This document shows positions 32,811 through 41,893 of a DNA stretch of 64,000 nt, piece by piece. The position numbers and the translations under genes are program-made. Origin of the DNA: Onthophagus taurus (lineage: Eukaryota > Arthropoda > Insecta > Coleoptera > Scarabaeidae); NCBI RefSeq assembly GCF_036711975.1, contig NC_091967.1:16678001-16742000 (forward strand), written 5' to 3'. Below the pieces are notes generated by a model. It was not told where the DNA came from. It was given only the letters and a program-made list of their open reading frames with translations, and did not search any database. Every line of letters starts with the position of its first letter. Position 1 is the stretch's first letter.

Positions 32811-33750
32811 GTATTCATCATCTATAGAGGGTCAAACATGCAAAGAAGAAATGGAATGTATTGGAACAATAAGTTGTATTAAATGTAAAAGTACATTTGA
32901 TACAAAATCATCATTTTCGAAACATTTTCGGAAGTGTACAGGATCAAGATTGATACCTTGCGAGATATGTCAAAAGAAGTTTAAAAGTAATACAGAAAAA
33001 ATGTACCACGTAAACAGAGCGCACGATCCATCTAGGACTACTTTTGCGTGTACGATTTGCGATAAAACATTTGTGACTCAAATAGGATTTAAACATCACG
33101 TGTGTATCCTACATGTAACCCAATTCAAGTATGGCTGCACAGAGTGCGATAGAAAATATAATCTTAAGAGTAGCTTGGATCATCATGTATCAGTTGAGCA
33201 TAAAGGTATTAGGTATCAATGTAAGGAATGCGGAAAATCGTTTACAGATAAAAACTATTTGAAGAAACATGCTGTTACACATAAAGAAGATTATGTTCCG
33301 AACATTTTTAAATGTACAGTGTGTGACAAAAGTATGACGTCCAAACACTATTTTTTACGTCACGTGGCATCCCACAGTAATCCTAACGGAACATCAGTCG
33401 CTTGTGAAGTGTGTGGTAAAACTGTGGCAACAAAATCAAGCTTAAGAGATCACATGATGATTCACACGGGCGAAAAACCATTTAAGTGTAAAGTATGTGG
33501 GAAAATGTTTAATAAAACCCGCTTATTAAAAATTCATATAAGAATTCATACCAAGGAAAAACCATACGTTTGTGATATCTGCGGCAAAGCATTTTCTCAT
33601 AGACCAGCATTAAGTACTCATAATCGAGTACATACTGGTGAAAGACGTTTTGTTTGCGTAATATGTAATAAACGATTTACCACGAAATCAATATTAAAAG
33701 CTCATTCGAACCGGTCTCATGGTGAACCGTTGAGTTCTACAAAATTATAA
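32811..33750 (+). CDS. C2H2 zinc-finger terminal exon, paralogue of 31649
   Basis: Acceptor ATTACAGTTATAG ends at 32810; frame from 32812 (Y-S-S-S-I-E-G-Q...) to the stop at 33748-33750, 312 residues. Finger order is the same as in 31649, with high identity in the exon and also in the preceding intron border and the 3' flank (AATAGGAAGAAAATGAATAC), showing a tandem duplication of about 1.15 kb. Differences cluster in a few helices (IGFKHHVCILH against IGVKRHEGTH; HRPALSTHNRVH against QRSTLVIHNRLH). The extra Arg before the last His changes the final finger spacing (HSNRSH, H-x4-H). Last exon of the array seen here. Confidence 0.87.
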
Positions 33751-34169
33751 TAAAAACGTAATAGGAAGAAAATGAATACTTTTTGAAGCAACTCCTTCAC
33801 ACATGAAGAAACGATAATATTTAAGTTTAAATAAACGTATTTGTAACATTTTAACTGGTTTTATTATCGAAAAAATTTGTAAGTCTGACTAGTTTCGCCT
33901 ATAATGGCATCCTCAGAGATCCTCAAATACAAATTCATAATTTGTTGAATAAGCCTCCACTCAACGATGATTAGTGTTCTCTAACTAGAACTGTTTATTG
34001 ACACTGGCTTATTATTGCAGATGATTGAGAATTTCGATCAGATAGGATCAACTCCTGAATCTGCTAATAAGGTAGCAGAAGAATTCAATAGTTCAATGCT
34101 TCCGCAAGAACATTAATCCTATTTAACTTATTCAGATTTATTGTTGAAATACACAGACCATAATGTACT
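33751..34169. other. 3' flank and spacer
   Basis: 3' flank shared with the exon at 31649 (AATAAA at about 33825), then unique sequence with no recognisable gene. Confidence 0.4.
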
Positions 34170-34370
34170 TCGCTACACGTTACCTTCGAACCCAGTATTC
34201 AATTTCTTAGAGGTGCACCAATCCTTAAATTCTTTATAATCAAACCTATATTCCCTTGCTGATTTGCTGGGAATAACTCCAAAAATTGTAGTTTTTGCTG
34301 CTTCAGACACTTGTAAGGTGTCTAAAGGTAAGTACTTCATAAGATAAGTCTTCATCACTTTCGGACGTCA
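34170..34370 (-). mobile_element. Fragment of tyrosine-recombinase-like ORF
   Basis: Minus-strand frame (34358 to 34173) gives VSEAAKTTIFGVIPSKS, then a Y..DYKEFKDWC block. The pattern P.KS..Y...Y..F..W is typical of the core-binding N-terminal domain in tyrosine-recombinase-like proteins of insect elements. Only about 60 residues remain and no catalytic Arg/Tyr region is seen. The family is inferred from pattern alone. Confidence 0.45.
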
Positions 34371-35009
34371 TATTCTTTCTGACTTCCCATTCATTGTGGA
34401 TTATATTTTCCATCAAGATCTTGATGACTAAAATTGGTCCAGTAATAAAGGAGATAATTGATGTGTTTGATTACTTACTTTTTCAAATTTCACCATATCA
34501 AGTTCCTCCCGTATTGCTGAGCTTCTTATTTGATCTCCCAAGGTTACTCCAGTAATCGTCCTTTGCGTTCATTTCGGTGGCTCCTAGCATGCTCTTGGTT
34601 TTTGAGGTATTTGCCCTAGCTTCTGATGCATAACTCAGTACCGAACTCACTGCCATTCTTAAACGTGTATTTCTTTCTCCATACGATGTCTCTTAGATAT
34701 CCAGATATTCTCTAGCCTTTATTGATTGTTCCTATAACTTCTTGGTGCAATTTCTGCATTCTAGAGATGTCAACCCCAAGTACTCACAGTGTAGGCTCTG
34801 TCTAATGGGGCGATTATTCACTGCCAATTTGTACCTGATAGACTCTGGACCTAAAAACTTCAGTGTTGAATAATATAACGTATGTTATAGCGCTAGTTAT
34901 TACTTCTTCGTAACGAATAACAATTTGCTGCTTTTTGTTGTAACGAATTATTTATTTTAAAATACGACATGACTCAAACGACGCTCTTACAAAAAATCTA
35001 TTGCTAGTG
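34371..35009. other. Probable transposon debris
   Basis: Moderately GC-richer stretch at 34480-34870 that on the minus strand looks like scrambled non-LTR C-terminal sequence; no frame is long enough to name a clade. Confidence 0.3.
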
Positions 35010-35855
35010 ATAGATATCAATAGATTCGGAGCATATTGTAAAAAAACTTTTAAAACTAAAGTTGTTGCAAATTTTATTCTTAACAATACTGCTCTCTTTC
35101 ACTATTGTTCTCAGATGCGTAAATATCGAGAAAAATACAAAAATATGAAAATTTGATGAATTTGTTCCTTTTTCAAGCTATTAATGGTAACACTAGAGAG
35201 TCGGCGTATTTTACAAAAAAACTTTTATAACAAAAGTTGTAGCAAATTTTATTCTTAACATTATTGCTCTCTTGCACTTTTGCTCTGAGCTTCGTAACTA
35301 TCGAGCAAAATACAAAAATGTGAAATATTGATGAATTAGTTTTGCAAGTTGATAATGGTAACACTTGAAATTCGGAGTATATTGCAAAAAAACTTTTAAA
35401 ACTAAAATTGTTGCAAATTTTATTCTTAACAATATCGCTCTCTTTCAGTTTTGCTCTCAGATGCATAAATATCGAGAAAAATACAAAAATGTGAAAATTT
35501 GATGAATTCGTAGTTTTAAAGTTTGTTAATAGTAACAACCGGGACTTAGAGCATATTACAAAAAAACGATTTTAGAACAGAAGTAGTTGCAAATTTTATT
35601 CTTATCAATATTGCTCTCTTGAACTTTTCCTCTCAGATGCGTAAATATCAAGAAAAATATAAAAATATGAAAATTTGATGAATTTGTTGCTTTTTCAAGT
35701 TATTAATGGTAACACTAGAGAGTCGGCGTATTTTGCAAAAAAACTTTTATAACAAAAGTTGTAGCAAATTTTATTCTTAACAATATTGCTCTCTTGCACT
35801 TTTACCCTGAGATTCGTAACTGTCGAGCACAATACAAAAATGTGAAAATCTGCAA
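35010..35855. repeat. Satellite-like repeat, about 174 bp, five units
   Basis: The block AAAAAAACTTTTAAAAC...GTTGCAAATTTTATTCTTAAC...GCTCTCTT recurs at about 35029, 35203, 35373, 35548 and 35723, spacing 170-175 bp. Units are about 80-90% alike by eye. The length is near the nucleosome repeat, as is common for satellites. The open frames across it on the minus strand are artefacts of the repeat. Confidence 0.8.
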
Positions 35856-35859
35856 GTCG

Positions 35860-36540
35860 TTCTCGTTCTGCATAACATGACTTTTGTAAGGATTTTTGTC
35901 CCATGGTGTATCCGGCCTTAATTTGGTTGACGCTTTGGATTATTTTGTCCATAATCAGATTGAATAGAAATGGACTCATATTGTCGCCTTGTCCGATTCC
36001 TGCTGTTATAGGTACCTTCTTGAATACGTGTGGTTGACAGGATTCTGCAGATTGATGTGGTCAAGGGCTATTCCAGATACAGCCCTTCATACTTTAGTAT
36101 TTCTTTAGTTACGTCATTTTGTATTTTTCATATTCGTCCATACTTTCTGCGTGTTTTAGTTCTAAGTAGGTCTCCCTCTTTTGGTTTGTCTTTACCTCTT
36201 CTGTGAATCAAAGCTTATTGTTCTTTTTCGCGTTTGGGTTATCGTTTTCTGTAATTGGGTTTAGAAGTAGTTTTTCCCTTAGTTTGTTCTGATATAGCAT
36301 CATGATTGGTGTTTTTTTCTTTTGGAAATTGGGCTTAAATCGATATTGCCATAGAACTAAGCTGTGCTCTGTTGTCGCGTAGTATTCTTATATCCAGAAT
36401 CTGACTGGGATGAACTTCCCTACTGGTTATCATATATATAATCATACTGTTTATGATCAAACGTATGATTGATTCGTAGCTTATCGTGAATAGTATGTTC
36501 TTTGAAGCGTTGCATTACAGCTGGGATAGAGGTATTTCCA
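35860..36540 (-). mobile_element. Decayed non-LTR retrotransposon (RT fragment)
   Basis: On the minus strand about 35870-36000 reads G.GQGDNMSPFLFNLIMDKII then GYTMGQKSLQKSCYAE, the RT block B-to-catalytic region with the expected YADD degraded to YAER. Upstream (to about 36540) are short pieces of the RT N-terminal part. Inactive. The satellite at 35010-35855 abuts its 3' side. Confidence 0.65.
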
Positions 36541-36957
36541 ATTGTTGAATTAAAATGGGAAAAAATTGAGAAACTAATGGAAGAAACTATGGCGAATGGA
36601 ATGATGTATAAGTCTTAATAATCGAATACATCGTTTATGAGTTATGACCATCTAAAAAATATTACTTTCGTGTACTTTGACAATATTTTTTATTTTTCGT
36701 CAAAATCGGTTCAGAGGTTCTCTTGTTATAATCAAAATCCTATCTAATTGGGAGTTAACTTCGTATAGATCACTTATTGATTGATTTTACACTAAAATAT
36801 TATTAAAACCTCAATACCATGTTTAAAGATATTCAATAATAAAAATTTAATAAAGTAAACAATGAGTTACAAAATTACAAATTTATTTACAATTTTATTT
36901 AAATTATACATGAAATTTTAGCCTCCTTACATATTAATAACAATTTAATTTCTTTAT
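36541..36957. other. 3' flank of the RING gene
   Basis: AT-rich. Reverse-strand poly(A) signals (TTTATT on the plus strand, about 36892) fit the 3' end of the gene at 36958. Nothing else recognised. Confidence 0.4.
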
Positions 36958-37881
36958 CTATGTATAAACTCTCATAGTACGTTCTGCATAAGCTCTACAA
37001 ATAGGACACCTTCTATTATAAAAATTTATAGTTTTTGAGCACTCATTACAAAGGCACAAATGTTTACAAGGTAAAATTAGTACACATTTCTTTCTATCCT
37101 GACAAATTACACAGTAATGATCAGAAGATTCAGAGTGATGTGATTCATTTATGTTCCGTTTTAGTTTTACTTTAAAGATTTTTAGGCACAATGTCAACAT
37201 TTTTCGTACATATGAAACAATTAATCTGGTTAAAAATAAATGAAACTTCATTACAAGGTATATGATGCATATTATAAACAATAACCCACCGAAAGCTTCT
37301 AATGGAACATCAAAAATAAATAAAATTATTGCTTTTATTGTTGACCTAGCTTTAAATATACTATATGTGGTAAATTTGATAATATTCTGAATAATTAAAT
37401 CAATCAATACAACAGGAAGTACCAACATATTGTTTAAAAAATAAGGGATATATTCTAAAATAAACCAAACTCCTGAACCAAACAATATAAGCAGTTCTTT
37501 AAATTTCAAACATATCGTTCCTAAATTAACAAACAACTTCTCTGTTAAAGTCACAATTCCTCCAAAACATCCGTACACACCAGATAGCATCGTTGCAACA
37601 CTTTCTAAACTTAAAATAATTGAATTTATCAATAAATCCACAGTCGTAATCAATCCAGAAATTATACTCTTTCCACTCGATGTAACATCGTTAAGAAACA
37701 GGTGAAAGTCTTCTAACATTACAATTAATAAAGTTTTTAGAACATTTAAGGTTTGTCCACAAACTTCACATATATACACAAGCCCATAAAAAATTCCTTT
37801 TCCTGTCCCGTAGCTTAACAATAGGATATAATAAATTAACTGTTTCGCCCAAAATATAACATTTAATAATACTTGAATCAT
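36958..37881 (-). CDS. RNF26: RNF26-like membrane RING-type E3 ubiquitin ligase
   Basis: Single-exon gene, 307 residues, start at 37881. Several hydrophobic segments across residues 1-225 (for example around IYYILLLSYG, LLINSIILSL, LLFIICIIYLVM) suggest a polytopic membrane protein. A C3HC5-type RING sits at about 257-295: CVIC...CVLILPCKHLCLCNEC...RRCPIC, with a short tail ending MRVYT. This matches the build of RNF26: membrane domain followed by an extreme C-terminal RING with the LPCKHLCLC core. Vertebrate RNF26 acts in the ER membrane on endosome positioning and STING; the insect role is inferred. It lacks introns, but the frame is clean, so it is probably functional. Confidence 0.8.
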   Translation of the reverse strand: MIQVLLNVIFWAKQLIYYILLLSYGTGKGIFYGLVYICEVCGQTLNVLKTLLIVMLEDFHLFLNDVTSSGKSIISGLITTVDLLINSIILSLESVATMLSGVYGCFGGIVTLTEKLFVNLGTICLKFKELLILFGSGVWFILEYIPYFLNNMLVLPVVLIDLIIQNIIKFTTYSIFKARSTIKAIILFIFDVPLEAFGGLLFIICIIYLVMKFHLFLTRLIVSYVRKMLTLCLKIFKVKLKRNINESHHSESSDHYCVICQDRKKCVLILPCKHLCLCNECSKTINFYNRRCPICRAYAERTMRVYT

Positions 37882-38300
37882 TTTTATACGACTTTAGAAT
37901 TTGTTTACAATAACATTTAGTTGGTTTTGAATTGAGGTTATGTTACAGCACCCTTCAAAATTAACGTTTTAAATGTGTTGATAAAGAAGTATTTAGCTTA
38001 TTTTTGGTTCTAATAATAATAGATGGCGCTACTTTATATATTTGGAAATATTAAAATTTTAAAACATTATTTTAATAAATTTAAAGTTATTTCTATAATA
38101 GATGATATTATTCTTAAATATTTTCATAAATTTCAAATGATTCCAACATTATTATTAAATCATAGAATATTTAAGTATTTCAATGTTTGTAAGAGTTTAA
38201 AAAGACATTCAATAACTTCCTAAGATTTATCAACTTAATATACAAAGAATAATCTAGGAATAACACTTACAATTAAGTTAGACATAAAGCCCAAAAGAAA
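37882..38300. promoter_or_regulatory. Upstream region of the RING gene
   Basis: About 400 bp upstream of RNF26-like. A 66-codon plus-strand frame (38023-38223) starts at a good context (AATAGATGGCGC) but is extremely AT-rich (Ile/Lys/Phe/Asn) with no family resemblance. A divergent gene cannot be excluded. No promoter element is certain. Confidence 0.3.
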
Positions 38301-38389
38301 AAAAACCTGCATTGCTCATAAGGCTCCATCAATCCATGAATCTATTCAGACTCACCCTGATGAAAATCTTACTAAGAACTCTTTGCAAG

Positions 38390-38690
38390 TTTATTGCTCT
38401 TCAATATTGCTGCACTCCTTCAAGCCATTTTGCAGAGAATGCCTCGGTATTCCAGATATCCTGGATTAAGGGGTAGGTATAGCAACTTAACAGAAGCTTC
38501 TTCACCCGCCTTCAAAATTTCAACTGGTATCCCGTCAATACATGGTGCTCTTCCGTTCTTCATTTCGCTGATAGCCTTTGCAATTTCTTGTTTGGATAAA
38601 TGTTTACTGTGTATATTTCTATCAGGTCAACGATATATCCCAGAGGAGCTGTTCGATGTTCGATGGGGTGATGCAGTCTCCTTGAACACC
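38390..38690 (-). mobile_element. Non-LTR retrotransposon fragment
   Basis: On the minus strand: HLSKQEIAKAISEMKNGRAP, then IDGIPVEILKAGEEASVKLL, the classic N-terminal RT block (KA.G.DGIP.E.LK). Only this block remains. Confidence 0.65.
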
Positions 38691-38692
38691 TC

Positions 38693-39235
38693 AAGGAATG
38701 TTACGTAAGGTTAGTTCTGTTTACAAACATTTAATTATAGCGTGAAGTTTTCTTTAGTAATTAGTAATGCCAATCATAGCGTGAAGTTTTCTTTTGAAAT
38801 GCCAATTAAACGGCGAAGGAATGTTACTTAAGGTTAGTTCCGTTTACAAACATTAATTATAGCATGAAGTTTTCTTTAGTAATTAGTAATGCCAATTATA
38901 GCGTGAAGTTTTCTTTTGAAATGCCAATTAAACCGTGAAGGAATGTTAGGTAAGGTTAGTTCTGTTTACAAACATTAATTATAGCGTGAAGTTTTCTTTA
39001 GTAATTAGTAATGCCAATCATAGCGTGAAGTTTTCTTTTGAAATGCCAATTAAACCGTGAAGGAATGTTACGTAAGGGTAGTTTTGTTTACAAACATTAA
39101 TTATAGCGTGAAGTTTTCTTTAGTAATTAGTAATGCCAATCATAGCGTGAAGTTTTCTTTTGAACTGTCAATTAAACCGTGAAGGAATGTTACCTTAGGT
39201 TAGTCCTGTTTACAAACATTAATTAATGTTTGTAC
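38693..39235. repeat. About 122-bp tandem repeat, 4.4 units
   Basis: GGAATGTTA..TAAGGTTAGT recurs at about 38693, 38818, 38939, 39062 and 39183 (121-125 bp apart). Each unit holds two copies of ATAGCGTGAAGTTTTCTTT, showing an older internal duplication. Confidence 0.85.
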
Positions 39236-39639
39236 ATACGTTCACAGGCGGTGCTGAAGATATTCCAGACATGTTTCAGACACATTTGTAGCGAAATGTT
39301 TCAAATGAAATGTTTCTGCTACATATTTTAATGATATTTCATAAATATTTCTACTGAAATGTATTTGATACATATCTTTAGATACGTTTCGTAAAAATCG
39401 TATCTGTCACGTATATGAAACGTATTTCTAAGATGTTTCATTTAATTCACTGTACGTTAAAATTGAAATGTTTCAGAGAGGTTTCTTGTTTACTGGGTCC
39501 TCAATGTAAATTTATGACTTGAAAGATTGTAAAAAGTGAAAATAAGTCGCTAAGTATGCACGAATAAAATATGGTAACCTCAATAATAAAAATAAATGGA
39601 AATTTAAATTATTTTTAATTTTTTTCTTTTTGCAAGGCA
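39236..39639. other. Spacer with GAAATGTTTC-type short repeats
   Basis: Variants of GAAATGTTTC/GAAACGTATTT occur repeatedly at about 39290-39480. No gene. Confidence 0.35.
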
Positions 39640-39881
39640 AGTGACTTCAATACATTGCATTAAGATAAAATATCAAAGCTCCTATTCATAAAACTAAATA
39701 TAAAGATAATCTCGATAACAAAAATAAATGAAAATTTAAAATAAAATTTATTTTTAATGTTAATCTTCGATAAAACTAAAAAATATATACTTCCTACTGT
39801 TCCTACTTCCTACATCTCGACTGATATCATTTGTAGAGTCCTACTTGTATCTGGTCTTGTCTCTGCCGCATACGTTATGAT

Positions 39882-41133
39882 CAGTGTTGTTAAATACCCG
39901 GGTATTTATTTTCAAGAGTAAATTTCCTGGATATATACCCGGGGGTATTTACCCAAGATGGGTATTTAGAGGTATTTATAAAATCTGATTTAAATTGAGT
40001 TGATGGCAGTTTTGCAAGCACTTCAAGAATGCAGAGTTGATTATCGATATACCAAACTTATTTATAACATCTACAAGAATGCTACAATGACGGTAAAATT
40101 TCATGAAAGTACTGAAGAGATTAGAAGTAGTAAAGTACTGATTGTGAGCAAAAGAAGGCGACACACTGTTGAACCCAAATTGTTCATCACAGTCGTGGAG
40201 AGTGCATTTACACAACTGGATTGGAGCCAAAAAGGCATGAACATTGACGGCAAATGCTTAAGTAATTTGCGCTACGCGATTTTGGATAGCCTTGGAGAGA
40301 TTAAACTAATGCTGAACGACTTAAAAGAGGTGTGTGCAAGAGTCGGGTGACTAATAATAATATCAACGAGGAGAAATCAAAATTTATGACAAATCTTGTT
40401 CCCAGCTGTAACATCAACATTGGGGATAATGAGATGGAGAGGATTGACAGCTCTGTATATCTTGACTATGAGGTTCGTGTGACGAGAGATAATCAAACAA
40501 GCGAACTAAACAGAAGGATTACACTCGTATGGGCAGCTTCAAGAGAAAAGGCCAAGAAAGGCTTTCAATCAATGCGTGTTTCCGGTTACATACGGCTCCG
40601 AAACATTAACATTAACGGTAGCCACTACCGATCCTGAGTGTAACTCTGAGAGACTACATACGAAATGAAGACCTATGAAGAAGTACTGGCGTAAATGATG
40701 TGGTCAACATTGTGGCAAAGCTTAAGTGGAACTGGGCGGGTCATGTCGCGCGAATGAAGAATGAGTAGTGGACAAAACGGTTGCTTGAGTGAAGAGCGAG
40801 CGAACAGACGAAGTAGACGTCAAAAGAATGACCAACAATTGGATTCAGACAGCACAGAATAGAATCGTCTATGTCTATGTCCAACAATGGACGCAGAGGG
40901 CTGCTTGATGATAATAATTATTATAATAACATGATCTAGTCTAAATTACGACAGATTCGTCTGATAATAATACGTTTCTGATTGTTGACAATTCCTCGTC
41001 TTCAACGTCCATTTCATCACCACATTTTTATACACACTGTTTCGGTATTTACCCTGGGCCGGGGTAAATACCCGGATAAATACCCATTTTAGAAATAATT
41101 ACCCGCCGGGTATTTACCCAGCGCCCATCACTG
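39882..41133. mobile_element. hAT-type non-autonomous element with 8-bp TSD
   Basis: The ends are CAGTGTTG... (39882) and ...CATCACTG (41133), fitting the hAT terminal pattern CAGNGNTG. The sequence GTTATGAT is present directly outside both ends (39874-39881, 41134-41141), an 8-bp target duplication as expected for hAT. Subterminal regions are rich in TACCCGGGTATTTA-like motifs on both sides. There is no hAT transposase; the interior carries an RTE-like fragment. Confidence 0.85.
39990..40925 (+). mobile_element. RTE-like retrotransposon fragment inside the hAT element
   Basis: Degraded frames: AVLQALQECRVDYRYTKLIYNIYKNATMTVKFHEST (two pieces), ...PKLFITVVESAF..LDWSQKGMNIDGK.L.NLR (about 40168-40275; the catalytic YADD/FADD is lost), LNDLKEVCARVG, then N.NEEKSKFMTNLVPS and the C-terminal NWAGHVARMK, NWIQTAQNR, WTQRAA pieces, ending in a TGATGATAATAAT tail at about 40905-40930. 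This block order and tail type are those of RTE-like non-LTR elements. It lacks the endonuclease. Confidence 0.7.
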
Positions 41134-41141
41134 GTTATGAT

Positions 41142-41893
41142 AGATCTTATATGTCTTGATTTTGCTGTCAGTGTGAAGATATTTGTTCTTCCAAACAGTC
41201 TCTTGTAGACATTTCGCTTTTATTGTTTGCTATCTCACTACATTAAACAGATTTGCCTGACTCGTTGTTTCTGCCCCCAAATATTTGAAACGATTCATCT
41301 GTTCAACAGTGTTAGAGTCGATCTCGTGCTTACATCTTATCGGTTCCTTGGATGTTACTAAATATTTGATCGTCTTGGTATTAATTATTAAATTTGAGGT
41401 TGTCCTCAGAATCTTATTGCAAAATCTGAGACAGAATCGTCAGATGGCATGGAAGAATGTGTTTCCCATTTTAAATCCAGTTGTTCTGGGATATATATAC
41501 TATATAAATATAAGATTCCTTAATTGCTTACTTTCATTCGAACAGAAAAATTCCGTATTGGAGATCAAAAGATTATGATAACTTTGACCTAAAATTGGAT
41601 TAATTTGAAAACAAACATTAAAATGAGCCATAAAATGTACTTGTTTTTTTATTGTCTCTGTTTATTATTTTTATGATTTCAAATTACGGAAAAAAATGTG
41701 TTTACAATAAGTAGTAACACCACCAATAAAGCTTGATAAAATAATAATTGTATGTGTTTTTTTGTTGATAAAGATATAAATGTTAAATATATGTTGATGC
41801 GTTTATAAATGGATAAATTAGTATTACCTTGATAAGAACTGCATAAAAGTATTAACAACGGCCGGTAAAGTCACGTTTAAAGAATAACACACA
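41142..41893. other. Spacer upstream of first GMC gene
   Basis: After the non-LTR piece (to about 41430) the region is AT-rich and holds the presumed promoter of the gene at 41894. I see no certain TATA box or initiator. Confidence 0.35.

Larger units (their letters stand above)
39780..41430 (-). mobile_element. Non-LTR retrotransposon fragment split by a hAT element
   Basis: On the minus strand, about 41430-41142 reads NTKTIKYLVTSKEPIRCKHE, IDSNTVEQMNRFKYLGAETT and continues to KIKTYK; about 39881-39810 reads TYAAETRPDTSRTLQM. With the hAT element and one copy of its 8-bp duplication left out, the RT C-terminal frame continues as ..IITYAAETRPD.., a standard order. An old, inactive element used as an insertion target. 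Confidence 0.7.

Noticed and set aside
35173-35979. Minus-strand ORFs across the 174-bp satellite
   Set aside because: Frames repeat with the satellite unit and run into RT debris.
38023-38223. 66-codon ORF head-to-head with the RNF26-like gene
   Set aside because: Composition matches AT-rich noncoding DNA and no domain is recognised. Start context alone is not enough; mentioned only in the promoter entry.
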